Part shown: piece by piece, positions 34,128 to 46,087 of the stretch
Layout: each line of letters begins with the position of its first letter
How positions within the stretch are numbered: the stretch's first letter is position 1
Source: Acanthosoma haemorrhoidale
Taxonomy: Eukaryota > Arthropoda > Insecta > Hemiptera > Acanthosomatidae
NCBI GenBank assembly: GCA_930367205.1
Contig: OV884013.1
Coordinates: 121,745,827 to 121,809,826 of the forward strand
Direction: 5' to 3'
DNA length: 64,000 nucleotides
Program-made: the position numbers and the translations under genes
The notes under the pieces: model-generated
Databases searched by the model: none
Told to the model about the DNA's origin: nothing
The model's input: only the letters and a program-made list of their open reading frames with translations

Positions 34128-34813
34128 CAAATATATTTACGTGAAGTAGAGGATAGTACCGAGGACACTGTCCTGCGGAACTCCAGCTTCTACGACCTAC
34201 TAATAAATAAATAAAATATAATAATAACCAAGAAAATAGATTCAAAGGCTAAAAAATCATCTGACGGTTCATAACTCTATTAACTATCGATTTCACCCAA
34301 TAAAATCGATAAGGAATAAAATTATATCTATAGTTTACACAGATGACTTATAATCGTCCGAATAGATATGTAAAAAAAAAATGACTAAAAGAGCAAGACC
34401 GGATTCACTTCCGGCTGTTACATGTTCGATATCAGCCGGCTGGGGTCGTGATGGTCTGGCAGCCGGGAGCACAAGAAGAGGATGCGCCGGGGAAAGCCGT
34501 GGAAAGCGAAGGAGGAACCGGTCCATTTCACTTTCGGGCCTTCCAAGGGTGCCATTGTGCGTATAATCGCGTGCTGACTGCTCTTTGTCCAAGTACTTCT
34601 GACGGACGTCGAGGAAGGATACGTCTGATTCGGCCGATAATTGACAGCCGGTTAAACATCCCAGGCTGACCATTAAGCAGTGGGCCTTTCGTCCCTTACC
34701 TGAGCCAGAGGGTAAAAGGCAGTTTGACAGCTCACTCGAATCTGACTTTTGAGTTAAGTGTGTGAATAAGGGATCATATGGTACATTTGTTAACATCTTT
34801 AACAATAAATTTC

Positions 34814-34815
<2 letters not shown>
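34128..34815. other. Non-coding stretch with a GC-rich island
   Basis: 34385-34760 is GC-rich and has long frames on both strands (156 codons minus at 34335-34805; 61 and 73 codons plus). None has a recognisable motif, and frames on both strands of a GC-rich island are expected by chance. It lies immediately downstream of the poly-A tail of the LINE IV copy. Unassigned. Confidence 0.4.
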
Positions 34816-34871
<56 letters not shown>

Positions 34872-35870
34872 CCTTAGCTTTTAAACTTATAAAATAGGAT
34901 GTGGGAAAATTACTTTGGGCTAATGAGTGCCTTTCACTAAGGGGAGTCCCCCATTTGAAGGATGTATGAGAATGATATAGGGTGGGGTATGCCTAAAGGA
35001 GGCGGGTGGAATCAGGAAGGTAGTGAGAGTCTACCGAGGGTGGAGCCTAGGGGTACCTAGGCAAGGGTTTTCACGAGCACTTCAAATTTTTTATGCATCT
35101 CGTCCGCCTTCATTCGGTCGAACGGGGTATGTTTGAGGGAGGTGCGGAGAACTCTGTTCTGAAATTGCTGGAGCGTTTTGAGAGTGTTAGGAGTCAGATA
35201 CTTGAAGAGAGGGGTCCCATACATTAAAGCAGGTCTTAGGACGCTCTGGTATATCAGCAGCTTGAGGCGTACCGATAAAGCCGGGCTGTGAAGTAGGTGT
35301 CCGAGGCTGAAGAATTTCTTCCTAACACTCTTTAACTTCTTGCCGAGATGTGTTGTGAACGACAAGTGTCTACCGAGGGTAATCCCAAGGTAGCATAGCT
35401 TGTTGCTTACATGGCACTCTTTGCCGTCTAAGACGAAGGATTTCGGGAGCTTCTTTCTTCCGGATTTATAGCTGAATATAATTCCTTGCGTCTTGGCCGG
35501 GTTGACTTTAATGTGGACGGCATCGAGTTTCTCGGCGATCTGTTGACTGGCGCTCTCAGCGAATTTCAGGGCTCTGGTGGGATTGATGCTAGTGCTGTAA
35601 ACACCAATGTCGTCTGCATACGCCGATACCTCGCAGTTGGGGTACGAGGCTCCTACGATGTGGGCGGTGTAAATGTTGAACAGCAGGGGGCCTAGCACCG
35701 ATCCTTGGGGGACACCGGCAGTGTAATTTCTTCGGGTCGTAGACGTAGTGCCTATACGAACCGAAAAAGTTCTGCCTGTAAGATAGGATCTCATCAGGTT
35801 CTGCAGCTGATCCGAGAATTCATATTCCCTCAGACGTTGGAGGAAATCATTCATACAAAATAAAAGCGTT
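34816..35870 (-). mobile_element. LINE family IV (jockey-like), 5'-truncated, poly-A tail
   Basis: A 56 bp T run (34816-34871) is the poly-A tail of a minus-strand LINE. The 3'UTR is 34872-35056 (TGCCTAAAGGAGGCGGGT, shared with 41.9 kb), followed by ORF2 to 35854. The 5' end is truncated at about 35870. The long homopolymer and near-intact frame make it one of the younger elements here. I could not define a target duplication. Confidence 0.9.
35057..35854 (-). pseudogene. LINE ORF2 reverse transcriptase, C-terminal 265 codons
   Basis: The open frame begins inside the reverse-transcriptase fingers/palm. GVPQGSVLGPLLFNIYTA (about residues 47-64) is the jockey-clade box with the conserved PQGSVLGPL. 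SAYADDIGVYSTS (about 78-90) holds the YADD catalytic aspartates. YLGITLGRHLSF and LKLLIYQSVLRPALMYGTPLF are the thumb and connecting segments. It ends early at KKFEVLVKTLA, whereas relatives continue with VDEFIQRRHIKF, so the C-terminus is deleted. Lacking the endonuclease and N-terminal part, it is not a functional protein. The role in the family is target-primed reverse transcription. Confidence 0.9.
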
Positions 35871-36252
35871 CTTTCTTTTCATGCTAGGTTTGGGGACTTA
35901 AACAGCTCCCACACAATATTTGCTGTGATTAAGCGTACGAGCTGTCCTTATGTTGTTGGATGGCAGATATACTGAACAAAATAATTATACAACGTGCTCA
36001 TGTTACGGAAGACCTTTTTACTAGCCAACTGAGGAAAACGAAATGTCCAACAAGTGACGGAGCAATATAATAGATAAACTTTTGTTTGTTGAACTACAGT
36101 AAAGAAAATTTATCCAACAAAGGCCTCCTACAAAGACGTATTTGTATCATATGACCCCCTGTTTTTTAGTCTGAAGGCATCACCAGGAGAATATAAATAT
36201 TTGCACTAAGACGTTCCCATCCATCTTTTTACAGCTACCTATCTAAAAAACT

Positions 36253-36492
36253 TTAGTTTCGAAAATACGATTTAGCGTTGATCCAGTGTACTCTCTTGAG
36301 ATTTGTTCTGTTTGTCCGCTGGAAGTGAGTAGAATGGGAGGCAAGACTCAGTGAACGGGCGAAAGAAGAGTAAATTACCTCTGCTGCATAAAGAGCCAAG
36401 TCGTGGGAAAACTCTTTCAAGCCCGTATATCGCCTCAGTGGCAGGTTCTTCACCCCTTTGTCCACTTCAGGGGGGGCACAGGAGTATACCAC
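36253..36492 (-). other. Possible exon, unidentified
   Basis: The 79-codon minus frame (VYSCAPPEVDKGVKNLPLRR then YTGLKEFSHDLALYAAE) has protein-like composition and better GC than its flanks. GCAGAG/GTAATT near 36378 is a fair splice donor, in which case the coding part would be about 36379-36492. No family recognised. A dead transposon segment is the main alternative. Confidence 0.25.
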
Positions 36493-37926
36493 CCCCCTCG
36501 AGACGATGGGTCGAACTTGCAGAAAACCCTATGGGTTACAATTATCAGCTTATAATTGTATTCAGGAAATTATGACAAACTCTCTCTGAGGAGATTCACA
36601 CAAAAGAGAATTCTAAACATATATTAGTTAGAGCTTCATGCTAGTTGATGCAAGGATAAGTAGCCTCGCGTAGTTCTTTATACATATACATTTTTTTTGT
36701 TTAACTTATTTTTCATTTTTATCATTTTGTGCTTATCTCTGTGTACAGTTGATAAAAAAAAAAACATCGAAAGTTTATTTCAGCCACAAACAAAATGGGC
36801 AGTATGATAGTGAAATGGAGAATGATGAATGAAATGACTAAACCCGAATGCATTAGGAAATTGTACCGTTGAGGACAGAAGAAACCAGTTCAGTCGGATG
36901 GTCGCAGATCAGAAATAATAACGACATTACTGTACAATAAATTCTTTGGCACGTTTTGTGTTCAGTTTTATGCTTGGTGTTTATAAGAATCAAATGGCCA
37001 TTACTAACCCACAATGAGTATTTCTCTTCCATGTCCAAAAAAGAGGAGAGGTAGTTTCACTTCTTCCATTGTACATCCTCGATCAAATGGCTACAAATCC
37101 CATCTCCCATTACAGGCCATTGACAAAAATATTATCAAAGGGTTTTCGTGCCTCGGACGGTCATACTTTCTTTCGAATAAAGCGAAGAAATTGACAAAAC
37201 AGGCTTTTGCCAAAGGCATCTATAAATTACGCCAACAAAACTATTCAAAAAGTTCCGATATTCAAAAGCAGCCTATTTGGTGTGTGGCTGTAACTTAAAA
37301 GGGACTTGTTTGACTATTACGACGAAAACACAAAATGCGCAGTTGTCCTTAAAATTCAAAATATATTCTAGACAGGATCATAATTTATTTATTTATTTTA
37401 CTAGAATAATTCTCACGCCTCCTACTCCCTCCCCCAAAAAATACATTCCAGATTACGCCCTTATTAAAAGATATGTATTTAGCTTCGTATTAGAATTATT
37501 ATTAAGTTTTGAATACAAAGAATTGTCAACCACCAGCGGCGAATTTTCTAAGCTGTTGAATTGTCAAAATGAACTTCAACGTCACGACTTTTTGAGGTGA
37601 TGATTTTTCTTACAATAATTTAATTTATAATATAATGATGTTGATATCATTTAGTTTACATACCAAGCAGGGTTTTTTTTTAATCGCTTGATGGAAGGCA
37701 ACACCCCCCTCCTCCCATTCAGGGTTGATTGAACCATGTTGAACAGGGTTTGCTCCTCCCATTTATATTAAAACTAAATTTCCGATCTATTTAATAATAA
37801 CTAAAAGATATATTAGTCAATAAATAACCATACAAATACAACTAATCTCTAGTGTAAATAAACAAAAAACGAGGCCGCCGTCTCTCTTGGTTTCCTTGAA
37901 TTCATTTCTGTTGATATAACTTAATC

Positions 37927-38154
37927 TTATACAATATTGTTTGGTTCACTTATTGTTAACAATAACTGTGAAAATTGCCCAATAGACACCGGACTAACTG
38001 GTTCATTTAAATAAAAAGATATTTCTGTTGGTATGTTTAGGCATTCGTGAAAAACTCTTGAAACAGCACGAATCATTCGCTGATTATTGCCAATTCGGAT
38101 CAGGTCGAATAGCCATGGTGTAACCATACTTAAACAAATATCCACTGCCTGCAT
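37927..38154 (-). other. Possible terminal exon, unidentified
   Basis: The minus frame begins directly after AATTATGCAG, which could be a splice acceptor, and reads AVDICLSMVTPWLFDLIRIG then NNQRMIRAVSRVFHECLNIP before a stop at 37927. Hydrophobic, charged and aromatic residues are mixed as in a folded helical protein, unlike neighbouring chance frames. No upstream exon can be tied to it. No function assigned. Confidence 0.3.
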
Positions 38155-41100
38155 AATTTTGATAAATTATTCATTTTTTGTCCAGACTAAAATAGTATGC
38201 TTATATAGTATTTATATTACACGTGATATAACTTGGGGTTTTCTTATAAAAGGGGTTATTTAGTAATACAAATATATTTATAATAATTCTACAAACAAAC
38301 AAATACATTTAGTCATATAGGGCTTGTAGGTTTTACTATGTCCAGAACGGCGTGGTTTCGATCCCCACCTGAGCTGAAGCATATTATATTTCACAATGTT
38401 TTTAAGTAATATAATGAGCAATGATACCCAGGCAAGGATGTTGACCTGGAGATGTAGCTACGCTTTTTCCATTTGTTGGACTACTTAACCGAAATAATCA
38501 ACCAATACTAATTAAAGACGTGAATAATTAAACCGAATGCGTTAAATGTTCCTACTATTACGACATCCTGTGGTTGAATGAGCCGTTCACTTAAACTGTA
38601 TCAATGAAAATAACTTATGTCTATGTAGTGTTACAATTATAACTGTATGCGTTCTTCATAAATAGCATTTTTAGTAAACAAAAATTGTAGTTTTTGGGTA
38701 TCATACATAACTTACAATATAATTTGAATATAGTTGTAGTTATATGAGATGTAATTCCAGATGACCCAGGCCAGAGATCACTTCTGGAAAGACCGAGATA
38801 CGGGTTAACTCTAATATGCCCCCCCCCCCCCACTCAGAAGTTATTTAAGATTTTCCCCTCAATGCTATTATTATTTATTTCTCACATGGTTAATGATACA
38901 TTAAATAAAGTACAATAACGCAAAATAATATTAAAAAATATTAATGTTTTTAGAGCCAACAAAGAGCATACATCCCAGTAAATGTCATTAGGTTTTATTT
39001 TGTATTAATATTTTAGACATTTTCATTTTTTGTCAAAATTTCGATTTTATTGACCAATAGTCACCTTCAAGTTCAAGTCACCTATCATCATCATAACATC
39101 GTGTATGTATTTTCTACATGCGTACAGACAATATGTTCACCTCCGATACCGGATGGAAAGTATAACCTCTCACTTCGGGCTCGACAACAAATCCTTTTGG
39201 CAACGACGGAAACGTTGAAAACTACAAGATATCCTTTAATCGAAAAATTCGAATATTTACATAATAAAAATAATCTTATATAAATAACGTCTTCGTTTAA
39301 ATAAATATAAAATTTAATTATTAAATATTTCAACGAGGTTAAAACTACTACACAGCAGTTTATAAATCAAGCACCACGAAAATTTAAATCCCCGACACTT
39401 CAACTTTAACTTCTTTAGTCCTCTTCAACATGGGCTTGATCATCCGATTAGTAATTAATTTTTCTTTATCAAAATCGTTTCTCTTAGAAAACAATTCCAA
39501 CAAGTAAACAAATATCACCGTCTGACATTTTGAATTCCGTTTAGAGAGGTATTAAAGTCATATTTTAAAAAGTTTTCAAAAAGAAATATATTTGTTCAAT
39601 TTTAACTATCTTTCATTTTTTTTGCCTTTGTAAACCTTTTGTACCAAAAATTGGAACAGGTCTGATGAGTTTTTGGTTAGGTGTCACCAAAGAGCTATCA
39701 AAAATGAGTATTCCGTAAGACACGACAAAAATGTGAAATGTACGGTTTCATCGAACTTTTGAATTATTGTAATTGACCAAATTAAATAAATTTATAAAAA
39801 ATGGTTTATGCTGGCTAAATCGAAAACTTAACAAATAAAAATAAAAGTAAAAAACAAAAAAGTATATAAATCATTCTACCGTGGTCAGAATTTACTATTA
39901 GAATAATTTTAATTGTAACAAGTATCACTTGCTGTTGATATATTGAGGACTGGGCATGTTAATGGATTTGTTAGGTATAATTTTGAAAAATGTAGTGCCC
40001 CCCCCCCCACGCATGTCTCTGGGCGACCCTGCACCCTAAATAATATATCCTCATAAATAATAATAGCTATAAATTATTATTAATACATATTTTGTATTTG
40101 TTAAGAATACATTAGAAGAATGTATGATGAGATATATGAAAAATATGCTGTATATTACTAGAAATGTAGCTTGAGATTGGCGTGTCAGCGCGCTGTTCAA
40201 TGTTCAACACTGGCTGTAATAGCTTACAGCGAGCTTACACAATAGGTTGTTTGTTATTCAAAATTGACTTAGATAAGCGTTGCTCTTTTTTTTTCTCTTT
40301 CGAGTCGTTCAGCCGCTCGGTTATTGTGTTTACTTTCTCAGGAGGAATCGAGAAAGCAATCGATGAAAAAAAAAAATCGCATTTGCGTCCATTTTTCCCC
40401 CCATCGCTTGTTTAGCGGATTATCCACGCTGCTACACCGAAAGAAGACAAAAAATGCCGACGGTATCCCATTGTTACTTCTTCAAAGCCATAACGTATCC
40501 CCTCTTATCGGGAGGGGGGGGGGATTTTCACTTTTTGTTTAGTTCAAGTCCCAGCTGTGAAATGACGAGAATGAATTTGTCGTTAGACACGATCGCTCAG
40601 CCCGTTACTCTTATCAAATTGAAAATTTTTTTCACCAACTTTCATTTTGATATCTAGTCATAGGAGCCCTTTTGAAAGCTAAAGCCACTTACTTTAAGTT
40701 AGAATTATTTTTAAAACCTGCCTTAACTCTATATAATATTATTAATAACATATGGTATCTGTACCGTTATGAAAAGTTTCTGTATACAATATAAATATTA
40801 GCTCCCGTAGCCTTAATGGTTTTTTTTTATATTTATAATTATTTAATGGTTTCTTTCATTTGATCAAAACCACACAAATGGCATTAATAGATCCATTTTT
40901 AGAATGATACCAAAAAACCCTTGGGAAATATGAACGGTTATTAATTAATTACGTTATAATAAAAAAATATTTTCCTTTGGGATTTTGTTGAGCCTAAAAT
41001 TATAACGTACATTTAAATCATTTTTACAACCGGTTTCAAAAGGAGCGTTGTTATTTTGATATTTAATTAACGATAGTTAAAATAAAATTAAGTCCAGTAT

Positions 41101-41479
41101 CTAATTTATCGGTTATAATAATATATTGAGTTTGGTCAGACTTTATGACCTATATTGATAATATATTATAGATATCCCTTATAACTTTAAGTGGTATCTG
41201 CTGTACACTGAAATAATCTACTGTAAAATTTTAGTATCCTTCAAACCCAAAAGACATTCTTAAAATTTGACAGAGTTAACCCTTAGAAGCTCAGAACTTC
41301 AAAACTATTTTTATAACTGTTTTTAGACTTTAACTAGTGAATTTTTGTAGTTTTTATTTATTAAAAACCTACTTAGAGATTTATTATCCTTTTCCTCGCC
41401 TTTCATTCAATTGGTATGTTTAACGTAAATTTATTATCACAATTTTTTTTTCTTCATATACCCTTCTTATTGGAAATTA

Positions 41480-41730
41480 TGGAATTAAATATAGTTTCTG
41501 TATTAATGAATCTATTTACAATAGGTCCAGTAGCCTGGCTACATTTTATACAATTTCTGACAATTCCACACTGCGATTTGCGATTGTTACAAAAGTATAA
41601 TGTACATTATACATTCATTGTCTAAACATGTTTAAAAGTGATGGATTATAAGACTTAAATCTAGCTTACATCTAACAAACAAAATTTTAACCTAATTTTC
41701 CCCGAGTCTGTTCCTATCGATTTGTGAAGA
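41480..41730 (-). mobile_element. LINE family III 3'UTR fragment (probable)
   Basis: Shares with the better-defined copy at 43.03 kb, in the same order, a GAATCTATTTACAATAG segment, the palindrome GTATAATG...CATTATAC (here a perfect 18 bp form, 41595-41612), ATCTAACAA, and AAAATTTTAACCTAATTTTC next to the end of ORF2. No coding sequence is left. Confidence 0.6.
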
Positions 41731-41754
41731 GTGGTCGGTTTATTATCATCTTTC

Positions 41755-42235
41755 TTTTTTTTTTTTTTTTTTTCCATAGCTCTCAAACTTATAAAAAATA
41801 GGATGTGGGAAAAATAAAAGGAAAATTATTTTGGATTTATGGGTGCCTTTCACTAAGGGGAGTCCTATTTGAAGGATATATGAGAAGGATATGGGGTGTG
41901 GGATGCCTAAAGGAGGCGGGTAGGTTCGGGAAGGTAGTGAGAGTCTACCTATGGTGGAGCCTAGGGGTACTAGGCATTGGTTTGTAGTCGGCCAGGTCAT
42001 ACCTGGCCTCGGCCCTTGTAGGGGGCTGCACTGAGTCGGCCTATCGGCCACGAGATCGACCCACCCTGAGCAGGTAGAAGGGGTCATTCTTCGGTTGAGT
42101 CGGATCTCTTGGCTGGGTGTGGATCGTTCAGTCCCCGTCAGGGGGCTAGGGTTCGATCAGGTCCATCTGTCTCCTGGCTTCGGCGGTCTAGCAGTGCTTC
42201 CATCAGACGGGCATTAGTGATGGTTGAAGGTCATC
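41755..42235 (-). mobile_element. LINE family IV 3' end
   Basis: A T run (41755-41773) is the poly-A tail complement. 41774-41970 matches the 3'UTR at 34872-35050 (AACTTATAAAATAGGATGTG, CACTAAGGGGAGTC, TGCCTAAAGGAGGCGGGT). Beyond that this copy keeps about 260 bp of GC-rich sequence missing from the other, probably the true ORF2-3'UTR junction. The minus translation there includes LMEALLDRRSQETDGP. Bounds at the right are approximate. Confidence 0.75.
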
Positions 42236-43029
42236 ATCTTAATTATTTACTAGTAATCTTGTAGTTATATACTTGTAATTATCGAGTATGTGTAGATTTA
42301 TTCTGTGCTTAACTACTTCGTCAATAAAACGCATTAAAATACATTATGTGTACGATAGTGAATTGCCGACCTGGAAGCTATTCAGGAGAATATTATGAAA
42401 ATATATTAGTACTAAAATCTGCTCCTACTTCCTTATACTCTCTCGGTCTGACATTTAAAACGTCCTAAGCTCCCCCTAATGATAATTGACCTGACACCAC
42501 TTTAGCCCAGTTAGTTCTGCCGGCTCGACCGTCCATCGTGATCGTTCTTATGACTGTCAGGAAGGCGGAACGAAGTCTCCTGCAGAAGACTCAAAGACGA
42601 CGGTGTGCAGCCACAGGTGTGACAGGTGAGTGCAGTTACACCTGACCGCTTCCAAGATCCAAACAGTCGGACACAGCCCTGATGTTTCCTAGTTGTGTGC
42701 CACAGAGTGGAACAGAATTGCCGTCTCATGTCAGCCGTGAAAGTGAGAATCGCCATGGATACTCTCTGGTCTATTGTGTGCGTTATTCTTCACCCCCCCT
42801 CCTCATCCCACCCTTTCAGTCTTCTAAGCCAATATCGATTATTCAACTATCGGAGCTGTTTGATTGTGTTATCGAATCGGACAAAGACACTTCCGCTTAC
42901 CGAATCCCGACAGATCTACTCTACCCATAGAGACGCTTGGGAACATCCACCATGTCTGAATGGTGGGTCTAATATCTAATAATTCATTGATATTTTCCGG
43001 TATTATAGTATCCTTATGCTGGGCCCACA
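42236..43029. other. Stretch with a possible LINE ORF2 remnant
   Basis: 42511-42770 is GC-richer. The + strand includes TGGAAC followed, one base out of frame, by ELPSHVSRESE, resembling the WNxLPSHV motif near the C-terminus of CR1-like LINE ORF2 proteins. Weak and frameshifted. The remainder is AT-rich. Confidence 0.3.
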
Positions 43030-43624
43030 TAGTATAATGTTATAAACATTATACAATTCAATATAGATTCTATTTACAATAGAAACTAATATCTAACAAG
43101 GAAAATTTTGACCTAATTTTCCACGACAGTCTGCTGCCATCGATGCGGGAATGGTGGTGGTGTCATGGTGTTAAATACTGGGTTTGTTAGATTCTGCAAC
43201 GAGTCAAAAGTCTTGATGTGTCTCCGGTGGATGAACTCACCCACCGACGGCACACCAAGCAACGGGTGCAGGTCAGCGTTCTTTAACCTCTGTTGATCCT
43301 TGCCAAAATCCTATACTATAGGAGGGCAAGAGAACTCACCAGCTTTATCAATGCACTATCTGGGTATACAAATGGACAGGAATCTCTATTTCTCTATTAT
43401 TTTAGTAATAAAATAGAAAAAGTACGACAAAGGTCTTACCGGCTATCGCACTTGCTAACTTCACCCAACCTGTCGCTTCGTCTCAAACTGATGATATATA
43501 AATGTGGCCTCCGGCCAGATCTGCTGTACGGTGCCCCGCTACATACTCACTTGACTGAAAATACATTAAATGTCTCCAACACTTCCAGAATGGGATCATG
43601 CGAAAAGTGGGCCCGCAATCGGTA
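43030..43624. mobile_element. LINE family III 3' end with inverted 5' part
   Basis: 43030-43317 is minus: 3'UTR, then an intact ORF2 end reading QRLKNADLHPLLGVPSVGEF, IHRRHIKTFDSLQNLTNPVF, TPPPFPHRWQQTVVEN and a stop at 43113. From about 43318 to 43624 the strand switches to plus and encodes the part of ORF2 just upstream: NKIEKVRQRSYRLSHLLTSP, RLKLMIYKCGLRPDLLYGAP, THLTENTLN. The 5' segment is therefore inverted relative to the 3' segment. Confidence 0.87.
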
Positions 43625-46077
43625 GCTGGCGTACTATTTATTAATATTTAGGTCACTGTGACAGGATGTGCTTGACAGTATCCGGTGACTTCTACAACTG
43701 CATTAGTGCATAATACTGACTTCCTAGCTTGTATAAATTTATCTATCAGTATAAATAAAAAGCTGAACTATCAATGCATCATTCTAAGTTACAATAAATT
43801 TAATACGATAAACACAATCTAAAATCAGGAAGGCCAAAGAAGTATACTAATGATTAGCAATGATCACTAAGGTTGACAGAACTCATTGTGGATACAAGAA
43901 TTTTATTTTTGTTGCAGATTTGAACGCTTGAGAAGTAATCACTAACACAAACTCTCTTGCTTCAAAACATAATTCGAATGGTGTCATTATATCTGAACCG
44001 TTATATCTGTGGTTTTATCCGTTAATAACGAGTGGTAACATTTTTCATGTTCATCCTGTACATGAGCACTATGCTTACAAATAAACTTATCGCACGTTCT
44101 AAGGAATCGAATCTGAGTTCATATCCGCCCGTGCTCACACCAAAGAGTTTTCTTTCAGTATTTCAGGATTTTCAAGATTATGATCTTGAAAGTGTCGTAT
44201 CTATTATATTTAAAATAGAATTGTGCAAGCAAGAGTTTAGTGTTGTTGTGCTAATACGCAGATAAATTAAAAATACGCTATTGTCGTGAGCTGATATCAA
44301 AAGAGGCTTAAAGTTTTACTTCAGAAGAGGTTTTAGTATCTCCAGACTTTTTTTTTACACACTTCCATGTTTGGCTTTTTTTTAAATATATTAATTCATT
44401 GAAATATGAGATCCAACGAAATGCAGTCAAACTACTGAGTCCTGTAGTAGAGGGGGACTTATGGTAATGCTGTTATTAGCCATTTTTCTTTTTCTTTTTT
44501 GTTTGTACATAATCGTACCAGGGCACGTAAAAGATGTTAACTCACGTACACGAACTGGTTTCTACCCGTGGCCATCTTCTATCGACTGTAGGTGCCCTAT
44601 GGCGACGCTGCTTTTGACTCGTACAAGCCATTGAGTCACCACGTTCAACAACAGTACACCTACCGCAGGCTAGAAAGTTTTTCAAATGTTAGCGACTCTA
44701 TGCGGTGATTTCTTACACTTTTACTCCTCGCAGAAGAGCCCACAATCCAACAGTAAGCAGAATCCTTTTAGTTTGGTGCCTGCTGAGAGAATTTTCTGGA
44801 GGGTTTACATTTTGTTCATCGCAATCTAGAATATCTTTTAGTAAACCTATTTATGATATAGATTGGCAAGAACATTTCATAGATAGATTGTTAGCCCGAG
44901 AATCAACAATAAATGGGTACTATATGGTCAGGAGGAGATAAAATACTGTTGACAGCTGTGACTTGCTACTTTCTACATACAAGTATTCATTGCATGTAAG
45001 AATTCGTGTTCGGAGTCAACATAAATGGAAACGACAAGCTTCTGCGCAGAGTAAGTGTTACAGGGAGTATGATCTTTCCTTTCCTTATACTTATAAATTA
45101 TTCGATTTGTTTGTAGTATCGATTTCTAATGTGCGCTGTCTCTATATCTCCTCTTCACTGCAAGCTGCCTATTGATATTTCTTTTTATTAAAAGTCCATT
45201 TTCTTTTTGAGTGCCCGTACTCCGAAGCTTGTGCCCTATGACTGTATGTGGGGACTTTCATATCTTCGAAGGAGAGTATTGGGAATCGTTTAGGAGACTA
45301 GATCCTCTTTCTAAATTATTTTGTTTTTTTCCGCTTCCGTTAAAGTTGTGTAAGACGAATTGTGTTTTACATTTACAGCTTACGTTATTTTTCCTCTTTT
45401 CTTTTTTCAACCTTCTTCTTCTCCCTTCTAATAAATGTTTGCCTATGGTATCTTCAATTTATAATGATACTGAAATATCTTTTGAGTGCTTTTTTATATA
45501 TCATCAGTTATTTACAGTGGTATATAATAAACCATGGAAAGGCTAAACAAGGAAATATTCCAGAAAACCCGAGGATACAAAAGCTCAAGGGGATACACCA
45601 AGCAGATGAAGGAAAAAACTGAAAGACTAGGAATAACGGACCAGGATTGTCAGGACGGAGAAAGATATAGGAAAAGACTAAAAGATATCAAGGTTCTTGT
45701 GGGAAAAAAAAAATCGAAAAAGGGAGTCGCGTGGACAGAAGAAAGAAAACAAAAGCACGTAGAGATAAAGAAAGAAAAATGGAAGGAAAGAAAAAACAAA
45801 AACAAGAAAAGAACCGAAAGTAATGATATTTGCGTGGTTTTTCCGTGACAAAAAAAACATGGTCCATTGGTTGTCTATTACTGACTCAGCCTGCATTTAA
45901 CTATTCAAAATAGGTTACCATTTTAATTTTTTTTTAATGCCTACATTTTAAATGATTTTATACTCCAGCTTAATAATCTGTTATATTTGTTGAGCATTGA
46001 TAAAAAAAAAAGGCATTAAAAGAGTGTTAACGGCTTTCTCGTAAGCCTCGTAGACAAACCAGACAAATAATACTACA
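43625..46077. other. Non-coding stretch with a lysine-rich frame of possible LINE origin
   Basis: 45190-45240 (+) reads KVHFLFECPYSEA, resembling the HxLFxCP zinc motif near the end of many LINE ORF2 proteins. 45534-45848 (+) is a 104-codon frame ending in a very basic tail (GVAWTEERKQKHVEIKKEKW). Together they may be a decayed LINE C-terminus, but with frame breaks between. 44705-44941 and 44032-44265 are open frames without motif. The remainder is AT-rich. Confidence 0.35.
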
Positions 46078-46087
46078 TAGAACATTT

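Larger units (their letters stand above)
35871..41479. other. Long AT-rich stretch without a recognised gene
   Basis: No transposon ends seen. Candidate exons that I cannot identify: 36253-36492 minus and 37927-38154 minus (separate entries). 37014-37298 and 37277-37600 plus are open frames without motifs. C or G runs lie at 38821-38830, 40002-40009 and 40511-40522. Near 38345 GTGGTTTCGATCCCCAC resembles a tRNA T-arm without an acceptor stem. Confidence 0.4.

Noticed and set aside
34335..34805. 156-codon minus-strand frame, the second longest in the window
   Set aside because: Lies in a GC-rich island with open frames on both strands, no motif and no splice or start context; likely chance.
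38322..38382. tRNA-like segment (GTGGTTTCGATCCCCAC)
   Set aside because: The T-arm is plausible apart from one mismatch, but no matching acceptor stem, anticodon arm or clear A box could be placed. A tRNA-derived SINE relic remains possible.
41746..42087. 113-codon minus-strand frame ending in Lys-rich residues
   Set aside because: Runs through the LINE IV 3'UTR into its poly-A tail; not a separate gene.
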